Positions 16,928-26,088 of a stretch of DNA of 64,000 bases are shown piece after piece (the stretch's first letter is position 1; each line of letters starts with the position of its first letter). The stretch spans positions 434,001 to 498,000 of the forward strand of contig NZ_JAAJTJ010000001.1 of the NCBI RefSeq assembly GCF_011030405.1. The letters are read 5' to 3'. The position numbers and the translations under genes are program-made. Source of the stretch: Parapedobacter sp. SGR-10 (lineage in GTDB: Bacteria > Bacteroidota > Bacteroidia > Sphingobacteriales > Sphingobacteriaceae). The notes under the pieces are model-generated. The model did no database searches. It was not told the DNA's origin and saw nothing but the letters and a program-made list of their open reading frames with translations.

Positions 16928-18379
16928 TCAACCAACAGATCCTTCCAACGAAATTGCCAACAGTTTCTGCGCTTCTACGGCAAACTCCATAGGCAACTGA
17001 TTCAACACCTCTTTGGCATAACCATTTACGATCAAGCCCACAGCTTTCTCCGAATCGATCCCGCGTTGGTTCAGATAGAAGACTTGATCTTCTCCGATTT
17101 TGGAGGTCGTAGCCTCATGCTCTAGTTTGGCCGTCTTGTTTCTACTTTCGATATAAGGAAAGGTATGTGCTCCACAACGATCACCGATCAACAGGGAGTC
17201 ACACTGCGTGAAGTTCCTCGAGTTGTCCGCATTAGGGCCGATTTTCACGAGACCACGGTAGCTGTTATGGCTCTTACCGGCCGAGATACCCTTAGAAATA
17301 ATCTTGGATCGGGTGTTTTTACCCAAATGGATCATCTTCGTACCTGTATCCGCTACCTGCATATTTCGGGTCATCGCGACGGAGTAAAATTCGCCTACTG
17401 AATTATCACCTCTTAGGATTACGCCCGGATATTTCCACGTAATGGCCGATCCTGTCTCTACCTGTGTCCATGATATCTTGGAGTTGTCTCCTTTACAGAT
17501 CCCCCGTTTGGTCACAAAGTTGTAAATCCCTCCCTTGCCATCCTTATCTCCCGGATACCAGTTTTGGACCGTAGAGTATTTGATCTCTGCATCCTTCATG
17601 GCGATCAGTTCAACCACAGCTGCGTGCAATTGGTTTTCGTCCCGCATAGGAGCTGTACAGCCTTCCAGATAAGACACGTAGGAGCCTTCATCTGCAATGA
17701 TCAACGTACGTTCAAACTGTCCTGTATTTTCGGCATTGATACGAAAATAGGTAGACAGCTCCATTGGACAATGTACACCTTTCGGAATATATACGAAGGA
17801 TCCGTCCGAAAACACCGCCGAATTCAACGCTGCATAGATATTGTCTGTCTGTGGCACGACCGTGCCCAGATATTCCTTGACCAATTCGGGATGCTCTTGT
17901 ACTGCCTCACCAAAGGAACAAAATATAACACCTTTTTCCTTCAGTTTTTCACGAAACGTCGTCTTGACGGATACCGAATCAAATACCGCATCCACCGCGA
18001 CCACACCTGCCAGGACCTTCTGTTCGTCCAAAGGAATGCCCAGCTTCGCAAAGGTCTCCAAAAGCTCCGGATCTACCTCATCCAGACTCTCCAATTGTTT
18101 CTTGGGTTTAGGAGCTGCATAATAGGATATTCCCTGGAAATCCACGTCCGGATTCCGGAAGTTTTGCCATGTGGGCATCTTCAGCGTCAAGAAATGACGG
18201 AAAGCCTTCAGCCTCCATTCCAACAACCATTCGGGTTCGTTCTTTTTGGCCGATATCAGGCGAATAGTATCTTCATTCAGTCCCTTGGGAGCAATATCCA
18301 TTTCAATATCGGTCGTAAAACCGTATTTGTATTCCTCTTGCTCCAGTTCCTTTAGTAATTCGTCGTCTTTGGTACTCAT
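16928..18379 (-). CDS. sufB: Fe-S cluster assembly protein SufB
   Basis: 483 aa, full length for the family. The N-terminal helical part ([19 protein letters not shown]) and the beta-helix with [40 protein letters not shown] and the C-terminal [20 protein letters not shown] are classic SufB. The Cys of YLEGC and the C-terminal Cys/Glu region take part in cluster assembly and sulfur transfer. It is the first gene of the suf transcript. Its -7 box lies at 18432. Confidence 0.97.
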   Translation of the reverse strand: MSTKDDELLKELEQEEYKYGFTTDIEMDIAPKGLNEDTIRLISAKKNEPEWLLEWRLKAFRHFLTLKMPTWQNFRNPDVDFQGISYYAAPKPKKQLESLDEVDPELLETFAKLGIPLDEQKVLAGVVAVDAVFDSVSVKTTFREKLKEKGVIFCSFGEAVQEHPELVKEYLGTVVPQTDNIYAALNSAVFSDGSFVYIPKGVHCPMELSTYFRINAENTGQFERTLIIADEGSYVSYLEGCTAPMRDENQLHAAVVELIAMKDAEIKYSTVQNWYPGDKDGKGGIYNFVTKRGICKGDNSKISWTQVETGSAITWKYPGVILRGDNSVGEFYSVAMTRNMQVADTGTKMIHLGKNTRSKIISKGISAGKSHNSYRGLVKIGPNADNSRNFTQCDSLLIGDRCGAHTFPYIESRNKTAKLEHEATTSKIGEDQVFYLNQRGIDSEKAVGLIVNGYAKEVLNQLPMEFAVEAQKLLAISLEGSVG

Positions 18380-18431
18380 ATCATTCTCCCCCTCTCTTCG
18401 TTAGGTAACTTCCTAGCCATTTTTGGGATTA

Positions 18432-18439
18432 CAAAGTTA
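18432..18439 (-). promoter_or_regulatory. Candidate -7 box for sufB
   Basis: On the minus strand the bases read TAACTTTG, matching TAnnTTTG, 53 bases before the sufB ATG. No convincing -33 TTG at normal distance. No iron-responsive operator is recognised. Confidence 0.4.
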
Positions 18440-18590
18440 AGACTTAAAAACCAATAAAACAGCATTTTTTACCGCTATTGCTTCCCAATTCGTCAAATTA
18501 TATGATCAAAGTCACTTTTTAGAGAAAGAAAAGACATTCCTATGATTTTTTGAAATTATCTGTACTCTTTGTTATCCCACGTTTTTCACT

Positions 18591-19172
18591 TTAAACTTCA
18601 GTAAATAGATAAAAAACAAGAAGAGTAGCAAGTTTATCCGACTTGTTAAAAGGCACGTGTTGAATATTTCCATCAAAAAATAAAGAGTCTCCCTCATTCA
18701 TGGGAAAAATCTGGTCTCCAAGCATATACTCAATACTACCAGATATCAAGTAAATATATTCGTATGCATGGGTGGTTACGGCCTTTCGCTTAGCACCCGG
18801 ATCCAAATGAAGAAGAGAGATTTGTAAAGAGGTCCCTTCGATACGGTGTTCCAGAATAGAAAAATAGTGAAACCCTTTCGCATTCTCCTCCTTAACAAAA
18901 GAAGCATATTCTGTCTTGGGGATAAAGATATACCCAGGAAACGTATTTTGTTCCCCAAGTTCGCTAAAGAATATGTCTGGTGCGACACCAAGTGCCCCGA
19001 TTATGGCAAATAAGGTCGGTATAGTCGGTAGCATCCGGCCATTTTCTATTTTTGACAACATCGCAATACTTACCCCCGACGTCTCGGCAAGACCAACCAA
19101 CCTCAGTTTTTTGCCTTTCCTATATTTTCGGAGAATATTTCCTATCTCGTTATAAGCGAATTTCTTTTCCAA
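18591..19172 (-). CDS. XRE-family regulator with cupin sensor domain
   Basis: 193 aa. Helix-turn-helix of the XRE/HTH_3 type at residues about 10-65 (LRLVGLAETSGVSIAMLSKIENGR). The C-terminal cupin_2 domain (about 110-190) has THAYEYIYLISGSIEYMLGD and NEGDSLFFDGNIQHVPFN, the usual two cupin motifs. Family members sense small metabolites and regulate neighbouring genes. The only in-frame start before the HTH is the TTG at 19172, with no upstream ATG before the stop codon. It is downstream of locus 2 on the same strand (112-base gap) and may regulate it, but this is only positional. Confidence 0.85.
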   Translation of the reverse strand: MEKKFAYNEIGNILRKYRKGKKLRLVGLAETSGVSIAMLSKIENGRMLPTIPTLFAIIGALGVAPDIFFSELGEQNTFPGYIFIPKTEYASFVKEENAKGFHYFSILEHRIEGTSLQISLLHLDPGAKRKAVTTHAYEYIYLISGSIEYMLGDQIFPMNEGDSLFFDGNIQHVPFNKSDKLATLLVFYLFTEV

Positions 19173-19284
19173 ATTAGATATTGCTACAAATGATTGACAA
19201 AAGTAACAATATGGTTGGTTATTTTACAAACTTTATATCCAATGCAATAAGCAACTTAAAAGAAAAAATTCTGGTTAAAGCCTA

Positions 19285-20514
19285 TCATAGCACCTCGGAA
19301 TCCTTATGCTCACGGAACCTCGGTATCCGGTGAAAAATAATGAAATTGGAATCGTGGCAATTATTTGCCCCTCCCGTATCGTCGTCATACCCCGTACGGG
19401 ACAAGAAAATAATATCCTCGCCTTCCAGCTGCCAATCTACATATTGGAAGCCATGTTTGGCCACACTTGTATCTTGCAAGACGATCTTGTTTATTTTCCA
19501 GTGAATCATATCAGGGGAACTGGACAGTGCCAACGTATTCCGGACTCGCGAGGAACGTAGCCGCGGGGACTGTTCGTAAAGTTTACGTTTCAGTGTATCG
19601 GGGATATAGTTCGTCAGTGTCCAATATAACTTAGAGATTTCATCATAACGGACAACAAATTTTTTACTCCCCCCAGGGAAAGAGATAAAACCGGTTTCTT
19701 CATCAAATGTAGCCATTTTCCCATCTTTGCTTATGGATATAATCGCAGCCTTTTCTTCGAATGTAGTACGGTCGTCTACCCGCAGGATGTTCACCACATT
19801 TCCACTCGGCCCCACGACTGCGTTTCCTTCCAACCAGCCATTGAAATTACCATTGAGATAGGTAGAATCATACAACAGCGCATTACTTGTTGTCCAGCTT
19901 TTGGCTTTCAGCAAATCTGCATCGACCGGTACCGACATCATCATGGCACCGTAGCGCTTACCCCACTGCAAGATAGGCCCGTGCGCAGTTTCCATAGCCC
20001 GCCACAACCGTCCATTATGTTCAATAACGGGCATTGGTGCACAGTGGTACAACCCGTCTAACAGCAAGCCGTTCTGCTTGTTGGTGGGTGTGGTCCACGT
20101 TTCTCCGCCGTCTGTGGATTTGCGGATAAGCAAGGTTCCGTGGTGGCGATCCGGGCCCAAAAAGTATAGTGCACCGTGGTGCACAAACAATTTGGACCAA
20201 AAAGCACCTTTAACCTCGGCAACCTGCTTCCAATGTGCACCCTTATCGGAAGACCGATAGATACGGGATACGGCCTGAACCCATTCCGAGCTTTGTGGAC
20301 CGAATGTATCGTGAGAGGCCACATAGTCGCCATTTGGCAAGATGGCAAGACTTGGCGAACCCAGATAAATGCCAGTCGACGCCGGGCTATAGGCTACTAC
20401 GGATCCTGGCACACCGTTGATGTTTATCGAATCTGATTGGATTGGGTGTGTAGATTGGGAAAATACGTCGGAACCGAAACATACGAATAAAACTGTTATA
20501 TATAAGAAATTCAT
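19285..20514 (-). CDS. Exported sialidase-like (BNR/Asp-box) protein
   Basis: 409 aa. Signal peptide MNFLYITVLFVCFGSDVFSQ. Six-bladed propeller look with at least two Asp boxes: SSDKGAHW (about 88-95) and STDGGETW (about 133-140). SRIYRSSDKG may correspond to the sialidase RIP region, but the Arg triad and Tyr/Glu nucleophile pair cannot be assigned by eye. It is the last gene of locus 2, 13 bases after the metallophosphoesterase. Possible exo-sialidase or another exo-acting hydrolase with a sialidase fold; the true substrate is unknown. Confidence 0.7.
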   Translation of the reverse strand: MNFLYITVLFVCFGSDVFSQSTHPIQSDSININGVPGSVVAYSPASTGIYLGSPSLAILPNGDYVASHDTFGPQSSEWVQAVSRIYRSSDKGAHWKQVAEVKGAFWSKLFVHHGALYFLGPDRHHGTLLIRKSTDGGETWTTPTNKQNGLLLDGLYHCAPMPVIEHNGRLWRAMETAHGPILQWGKRYGAMMMSVPVDADLLKAKSWTTSNALLYDSTYLNGNFNGWLEGNAVVGPSGNVVNILRVDDRTTFEEKAAIISISKDGKMATFDEETGFISFPGGSKKFVVRYDEISKLYWTLTNYIPDTLKRKLYEQSPRLRSSRVRNTLALSSSPDMIHWKINKIVLQDTSVAKHGFQYVDWQLEGEDIIFLSRTGYDDDTGGANNCHDSNFIIFHRIPRFREHKDSEVL

Positions 20515-20527
20515 ATTGAAAATAAAA

Positions 20528-21523
20528 CTATGAGGTTAAGGATAAGGAAAACTTCCGATCAGAAATATAAGGAACAGCGGGGTAGATATCTTTGAACCGT
20601 GATACGCCTCGCTCCTTGGGTGAAGGCCCAATAAACGTGGATTTTTGCCCGCTCAGTGTAAACGTACCATCCGGCGCTATATCTATCCTTGCCCATAGTG
20701 CGTCGCGATATGGGGTCACCTCCCACAATTTGGGATACTTGGCGAGAACATCCAAGGGATAGGATGCGGCCTTATAGTTCTTGCCGAGAAAATGATTCGA
20801 CATGCTGTTGATCTGAATATAATGAATCCCATTGATCACGTTATGGTAATCTTTATGATGGTGTCCGGAGAAGACAACGTGTACTTTCGGCTTACCGAAC
20901 TTCCGATTAGCCTCTTGTAGGATGTACCGTACCTTGCTTGCGTTCTCTACACCCGAATCACTATCTAGTCCTTGGTGAACAAAGACCAAGACGGGCAATG
21001 ATGTCTGATCCAAGTCATCCTCCAGCCATGCGAGCTGTGTATTCGAAAATGTAGAGGGGTACCGTCGGCAATCGGTACGTTTGCCCTCATTACCATCCAG
21101 TACGACAAAGTGATAACCCTTGATGTCGAAAGAAAAATATTTGCCGTCCGACTTCCAAAACTGGACGACCTGATCCTTAGTGAATCCTCCGTCCATATCA
21201 TGATTCCCCAGAACATGATAACTTGGCCCATCGAACTTGCCCCACTCATCAAGTAAGGGGCGATTGTAGTCGTAACACTTACAAAAATCCCCCAATTGTA
21301 TAATGAAGTCCGCTTTCTCGGCATTCATCGTGTTGATAAACGCCTTAATCCGATCCAACCCATCCGGCATAATATCATAATGCAAGTCGGTACAGATACC
21401 AAATCGTATACTCGACAACGTGCCCTGCGGTCTGGTCGTCCTTTCGGCCGCTACCGAAGGTATATCCAACGCAGCGGTAGCTGCAATCAACGAGGTGTTC
21501 CTAATAAAAAATCTTCTATTCAT
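20528..21523 (-). CDS. Exported calcineurin-like metallophosphoesterase
   Basis: 331 aa. N-terminal signal of the Tat/Sec type (MNRRFFIRNTSLIAATAALD). All five metallophosphoesterase motifs are present in order: FGICTDLHYD (DxH), IIQLGDF (GD), HVLGNHDMD (GNHD), VFVHQGLD (H) and VFSGHHHKD (GHxH). It should bind two metals and hydrolyse phosphate mono- or diesters in the periplasm or at the surface. It lies 36 bases after the EEP-family gene in locus 2, so both probably act on the same imported substrate. Confidence 0.88.
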   Translation of the reverse strand: MNRRFFIRNTSLIAATAALDIPSVAAERTTRPQGTLSSIRFGICTDLHYDIMPDGLDRIKAFINTMNAEKADFIIQLGDFCKCYDYNRPLLDEWGKFDGPSYHVLGNHDMDGGFTKDQVVQFWKSDGKYFSFDIKGYHFVVLDGNEGKRTDCRRYPSTFSNTQLAWLEDDLDQTSLPVLVFVHQGLDSDSGVENASKVRYILQEANRKFGKPKVHVVFSGHHHKDYHNVINGIHYIQINSMSNHFLGKNYKAASYPLDVLAKYPKLWEVTPYRDALWARIDIAPDGTFTLSGQKSTFIGPSPKERGVSRFKDIYPAVPYISDRKFSLSLTS

Positions 21524-21559
21524 TGTGTCTATATTTTACCAACAAAGAAATGTTATACC

Positions 21560-22486
21560 TTAATTTAAGTCCAGATCAATAAAAACAGGATAATGGTCTG
21601 ATGCCCAGTTACCGTCAAAGTTATCTATAGCACACTGCCACAGTTTAACCTTTTTCGGAAATAACTCCGAGATCAAAACATGATCGATACGCAAGCTACC
21701 CTCTTCTGGTGGGATGATGCTATATCCATGACTCGTCTTGTAGTCATCATTAACCACCTTCTCTGCGATCGAATGGGTATCGATGAGAACATTGCTCGTC
21801 GTTAAGGTAGCGAAAGCGGTAGTGTTTTGATTGGTATTGAAGTCACCAGTACAGATGACCAGATGTGCACCCGCTATAGCCTTTATTTTATTCATCAACA
21901 GCACAGCGCTATTATTCCTCGCTGTCGTACTTTGATGATCGAAATGAACATTGAACACAAAGAAAGACAGTTTGTATTCCTTGTCGTATAACTTTACCCA
22001 AACACAGTTTCGTGCCTGAGAAGCATCCCAACTGACCGAGCCTTCCACTTCTGGTGTTGTGGAAAACCAAAAAACGCCTTGATCCTGTAAAGTGAAGCGC
22101 GATTTCCGCCAAAAAACAGGATTGCTATGGGATACACCACCAACAACAATGTTGCCGGTGTGTACGACATAATAATCGTAGGTATCTTCATACAACGCCA
22201 TCAAATCATCAATTTGGCGTTGATAAGGTTCCTGCACACCGATAATATCAAAATCGTATTTTTGGAACAAGGCATCCAGTGAAGTTAATCGTGTGTCCCA
22301 ATCCTGGGTATCTGATCCAAAGTTTGAACGAATATTATAGGTGGCCACGCGAATGGGTGTAGCCTCTGTCTCGGAAGGGTCCGAGTCCCCTCCATAATCG
22401 GAGGCTTTGGTACATGCTACGCCTATAGACATGCACAGAAGGAGGTAGATCAAAATAATTCTGTTATTTCTCATATACAATAACAT
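21560..22486 (-). CDS. Endonuclease/exonuclease/phosphatase-family lipoprotein
   Basis: 308 aa. Lipoprotein signal ending GVACTKA (Cys25), then a Ser/Glu-rich linker and an EEP fold: RVATYNIRSN, IIGVQEPYQRQ (metal-binding Glu), FNVHFDHQS, CTGDFNTNQN, RIDHVLIS and the catalytic SDHYPVFIDL. The family covers DNases, sphingomyelinases and inositol phosphatases. A surface-anchored member in a Sus-type locus suggests cleavage of a phosphodiester in an extracellular polymer or lipid. The ATG overlaps the upstream stop codon (TAATG), so translation is coupled to the DUF5017 gene. Confidence 0.88.
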   Translation of the reverse strand: MLLYMRNNRIILIYLLLCMSIGVACTKASDYGGDSDPSETEATPIRVATYNIRSNFGSDTQDWDTRLTSLDALFQKYDFDIIGVQEPYQRQIDDLMALYEDTYDYYVVHTGNIVVGGVSHSNPVFWRKSRFTLQDQGVFWFSTTPEVEGSVSWDASQARNCVWVKLYDKEYKLSFFVFNVHFDHQSTTARNNSAVLLMNKIKAIAGAHLVICTGDFNTNQNTTAFATLTTSNVLIDTHSIAEKVVNDDYKTSHGYSIIPPEEGSLRIDHVLISELFPKKVKLWQCAIDNFDGNWASDHYPVFIDLDLN

Positions 22487-23427
22487 TAGGGTATAACGGT
22501 GATGTCGATATGTTTAACCACTTCGCTTTTTCCATATGCGTTGACTCCAGCTGCAACAAAGGTAACCCGATAATTTCCCGGCTTTCGGTACACATACCCA
22601 TGACTTAAAAGCCTTGCGTCCAAAGCTGATTTAATACCGACACCATAGTCCCTGCCAAGGTTCACTTTGTTCGTAGGATAGATGGGGAGTGAAACGGCCC
22701 ATCCCTCTTTAAACGCTGTGGTTTTAAATATACCATCCCACAAAATCATTGCTTCGGTTACCCGAGGTGTAGTCGTTTCGTCGTCTTGGATCGCGAAGCC
22801 TTCGCCTTTGATCATCTGGAAACCGCAGGAAAGAAAGTCGTAGGTTACGCCAGACAAACCTGGGTCATCCGCGACAATACCCCTCACTTCAAACTCTCTA
22901 ATCTGAAAGCGCGTTCTGTCCGAATTTTCGGCCGTTGTAAAAAACCAAGCGAAATAGACGGGCGTGTTCTCATCGGGAAATATATCTGAAATATCCTTTT
23001 CGCCGGAAGGCTCCAAAACAGCCGATGTCCCGTTGATCGTAGGGATGTGGAATCTATCGGTTATATCCACCCAAGTTGCCTGACGTATGGCCTCCGGTGT
23101 ATATTCCCCGTTATAGTCAATCGAATATTTCAATGCCGCACAATCCGGATTATTTCCAGCATACATCGCGCTATAGAACGACAGACCAGTGGTTGCTTCA
23201 TAGACTCTTTCTTGGTCCCTAAACGCATAAGCAGCCCCATTTTCCCCCGAATAGAAGGTGATCACATCTGGATTTCCCTCCAAATTAAAGATAATGCTAT
23301 CTCCAACTTTATAAATCGAGGAAGCGACATGCGCATCAAATTCAGGAGCGTCAGGTACTACGCCCTTTTCACAAGAACACCACATGGAAGTGATACACAG
23401 TAAAACAAAAATATAGTTTACTTTCAT
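22486..23427 (-). CDS. DUF5017 surface lipoprotein (copy 2)
   Basis: 313 aa. Lipoprotein signal with SMWCSCEKG. The DUF5017 pattern is present: VITFYSGENGAAYAFRDQER, TWVDITDRFHIP and DISDIFPDENTPVYFAWFFT, and a C-terminal beta-rich segment (GNYRVTFVAAGVNAYG). It is a paralogue of the next gene upstream, which shares these motifs. DUF5017 proteins occur beside SusC/SusD and are presumed to bind substrate at the surface. Its stop overlaps the EEP gene start. Confidence 0.8.
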   Translation of the reverse strand: MKVNYIFVLLCITSMWCSCEKGVVPDAPEFDAHVASSIYKVGDSIIFNLEGNPDVITFYSGENGAAYAFRDQERVYEATTGLSFYSAMYAGNNPDCAALKYSIDYNGEYTPEAIRQATWVDITDRFHIPTINGTSAVLEPSGEKDISDIFPDENTPVYFAWFFTTAENSDRTRFQIREFEVRGIVADDPGLSGVTYDFLSCGFQMIKGEGFAIQDDETTTPRVTEAMILWDGIFKTTAFKEGWAVSLPIYPTNKVNLGRDYGVGIKSALDARLLSHGYVYRKPGNYRVTFVAAGVNAYGKSEVVKHIDITVIP

Positions 23428-23437
23428 GGTTGTATGT

Positions 23438-24460
23438 TTATTCTACAATATTTAGGGTTAGGGTCTTCGTAATTTCCTGTTCAGAGCCGAGATAGTAGGC
23501 TATAAAAGCCACTTCATACTCACCCGCCTTGTCGTAAGTAAAAGTATACTTCATCCTATTGGCATCCCATCGTCCGACGATGGTCGTTGATACGTCCCTC
23601 CCGGCATTAAATTGGGGCAACTCGAGCGGCTCACTAATCGCGTAACCTTCTTTAAACGGCCCTGAGGTATTGTCATAAATACCGTCCCATTGGAGGGTTG
23701 TAGCCGAAGTGTAGTCAGTAGGCAAGCGCGATCCTTGATTTGCCGCCGCTGAATTTAATACCCATTGAAAATTAAGCTGACTTTGGTTATACAATTCGGT
23801 CGACAAACTGCTATTGTCAGCCACGGCACCTTGGATACTTGATTCGATCACCCTAAATTGCACCCGATTCGATGCAGCCTGGGTCGTGCAATGCCAAGCT
23901 AGATACACCGGACCGTCGCCGGCAAAGATATCTGTGATATCCCCTGCTCCTGAATGGACATAAGCGGTAAGGCCTTGTGGCGTACCTCTTGGTAAATTGA
24001 AGCGATCGGTAATCGGTATCCATGTCGCCGCCTTCACACTGGTATAGGCATTCGCGCTGGTTCGATCGCCGTTGAAATCTGTCGAATAGAACAATTCAGC
24101 GGGTTCCCAATTGGGTTGGGAGTTACCGGTACTAGGTGCCTTGGAAGACTGAAAGCTTAAGTGAGCACCTACATCATAGAACCGATCCTTATCCCGATAA
24201 TCATAGGCATGACCAAAAGTACCGGAATAGAATTCCACAACATCCGCATTTCCGCTAAAAAGAAAGGTGATCTTATCCCCTACTCTCAGCGTACTACTGG
24301 GGTCGACCGTTACATCAAATTCCAATGTTCCTTTGTCTTCCTGAGCTGCCATGGGTAGCTCCTTCGAGTGGATCGTGAAGTCTTCTGGCATCTCTTTACA
24401 CGAGAGCACCATGAAGAATATGCCTAATAAGACGATATATTTTTTTGCTACTTGTTTCAT
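23438..24460 (-). CDS. DUF5017 surface lipoprotein (copy 1)
   Basis: 340 aa from the ATG at 24460 (MKQVAKKYIVLLG); the open frame runs further upstream but that stretch would remove the signal peptide from the N-terminus and overlap susD. Lipobox FFMVLSCKEM. Shares VVEFYSGTFGHAYDYRDKDR, TWIPITDRFNLP and DITDIFAGDGPVYLAWH with the neighbouring copy; the two probably arose by tandem duplication. Likely a surface substrate-binding protein of locus 2. Confidence 0.82.
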   Translation of the reverse strand: MKQVAKKYIVLLGIFFMVLSCKEMPEDFTIHSKELPMAAQEDKGTLEFDVTVDPSSTLRVGDKITFLFSGNADVVEFYSGTFGHAYDYRDKDRFYDVGAHLSFQSSKAPSTGNSQPNWEPAELFYSTDFNGDRTSANAYTSVKAATWIPITDRFNLPRGTPQGLTAYVHSGAGDITDIFAGDGPVYLAWHCTTQAASNRVQFRVIESSIQGAVADNSSLSTELYNQSQLNFQWVLNSAAANQGSRLPTDYTSATTLQWDGIYDNTSGPFKEGYAISEPLELPQFNAGRDVSTTIVGRWDANRMKYTFTYDKAGEYEVAFIAYYLGSEQEITKTLTLNIVE

Positions 24461-24498
24461 AACTGTTTTTTTTAGCTTACGTGATTGACTACCGACAA

Positions 24499-26076
24499 TT
24501 ACCAACCAGGGTTTTGTACCAAATGTGGATTCAGCCCCATTTCGTATGTAGGGATGGGCCAAAGCGTGTGTCGCTCCGTCACTGAGCCGAAAGTCCTTCT
24601 CGGAAAGTCATAAAAATCGCCCGATAAGGGGGCCACATCCTGCGCTATATATTGCATATTACGGACGTAAATTCCCCAACGTACCAGGTCACTTTTCCGC
24701 AATCCTTCAAATGCCAATTCCCGCGATCGTTCATCTTGAATGTACTCCAGAAACTCCTGATAAGACAAATCGTCTTCATCGATATCGGTGTTGGGGGTAA
24801 ATTGGTCATATCCATAGGCCCGTCGCTTCACTTGATTGATCGCTTCATAGGCCTCTTCGGTAGGGCTTCCATTGACTTCATTCTCGGCTTCGGCGAACAT
24901 GAGTAGCACATCGGAGTAACGCAACAAAGGAAAATTTGTCGCCGTCCTTGTCGTTGAGCGCGGTAAAATCAGTTCGTACGTCCGCCGCCACTTACCGCAA
25001 TACCGCTGATAGAGCTGACCCGATTCCCAATAGACCGTATCTGCAGGGTTGCCGACGTAGCGAAAAGGTGCGATTGCCCAATCTCTCCGTAAATCATCGG
25101 ATTTAAATTTGAAGTACAACGGCCGAGCAATACGGGTTGCGCCGACAGCATATCCCACATTTGGATCCTGTGTATTACCAATCCCGTTGTTCCGCCCCAC
25201 ATAACCGCCCAAATTGGCATAAACACCTGTACCATTTCCCCAGAATTCAACTTCCCATATGCTTTCCTCAATATCGTATATATCCCTTACGTGATTGATA
25301 AAAACTTGCGGAAATGACGTATTTAAACGGTGTACTCCTGTATCCATCACTTTTTTCGCCCAGTCTCTAGCCTCTTCATACCGGGATACATCGTTGATGG
25401 GGTTCCCTGCTACATAAAGACAGGTCCTGGCTAGCACACCCCAGATCGCTGATTTACTGACGCGGCCGCCGTACCCAATGGTCGTGATGTCGTCTACCAT
25501 CTCCGCCGCCTCTTCCATATCTGCGATTATCTTATCATAAATCTGTTTTGCTGGCGTCTGCGGTATTTGTAGACTCTCGACGTCACTCGTCTTAATGCTT
25601 TCCAAAATGAGCGGCACAGCACCAAACCGGTTCACAAGCATAAGATAAAAATAAGCGCGTAAAAACAGTGCCTGCCCAATCATACTCCGCTTTCTGTCTT
25701 CATCCATAGCGACACGGTCGATGTTTTCAAGGAAGATATTTGCGCGATTTATTCCCGCATACCATTCCCGCCAATTTGCCAATATCCGCGATTCATTGGG
25801 TCCGTAATTGTTGTCCGCTACCGTAAATCGGTCACCAGTGTAATGATTCCACGACTCATCACCTTCCAGTCCCATGCGCCCCAACATATAGGAGGCATAT
25901 GTTGCATTTTGTGTCATGGTCGAGTAAATACCGGACAAGGCAAAATTGGCCTCATCTTCTGTCTCAAAATAGTTTTCAGGACTGACAAAATCTTCTGGAA
26001 CAACATTAAGAAATTTGTTGCAAGATGTCATCGATATCATTCCAACTACGACAATATATAGAAGTGTTTTTTTCAT
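24499..26076 (-). CDS. susD: RagB/SusD nutrient-uptake lipoprotein
   Basis: 525 aa. Lipoprotein signal MKKTLLYIVVVGMISMTSCN (Cys19) followed by KFLNVVPEDFVSPENYF. SusD helical core with GQALFLRAYFYLMLVNRFGAVP, and a C-terminus with FLEYIQDERSRELAFEGLRK and a final HLVQNPGW. It pairs with the SusC at 26089, 12 bases upstream, to import the substrate of locus 2. Confidence 0.95.
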   Translation of the reverse strand: MKKTLLYIVVVGMISMTSCNKFLNVVPEDFVSPENYFETEDEANFALSGIYSTMTQNATYASYMLGRMGLEGDESWNHYTGDRFTVADNNYGPNESRILANWREWYAGINRANIFLENIDRVAMDEDRKRSMIGQALFLRAYFYLMLVNRFGAVPLILESIKTSDVESLQIPQTPAKQIYDKIIADMEEAAEMVDDITTIGYGGRVSKSAIWGVLARTCLYVAGNPINDVSRYEEARDWAKKVMDTGVHRLNTSFPQVFINHVRDIYDIEESIWEVEFWGNGTGVYANLGGYVGRNNGIGNTQDPNVGYAVGATRIARPLYFKFKSDDLRRDWAIAPFRYVGNPADTVYWESGQLYQRYCGKWRRTYELILPRSTTRTATNFPLLRYSDVLLMFAEAENEVNGSPTEEAYEAINQVKRRAYGYDQFTPNTDIDEDDLSYQEFLEYIQDERSRELAFEGLRKSDLVRWGIYVRNMQYIAQDVAPLSGDFYDFPRRTFGSVTERHTLWPIPTYEMGLNPHLVQNPGW

Positions 26077-26088
26077 TTTTTCACAATA

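Noticed and set aside
17564..18355. 263-aa frame on the plus strand across sufB
   Set aside because: It is the complement of a strongly conserved sufB and shows no domain, signal or ribosome site of its own.
24461..24562. Extended N-terminus of the first DUF5017 protein
   Set aside because: It overlaps the end of susD and would bury the lipoprotein signal; the ATG at 24460 fits.
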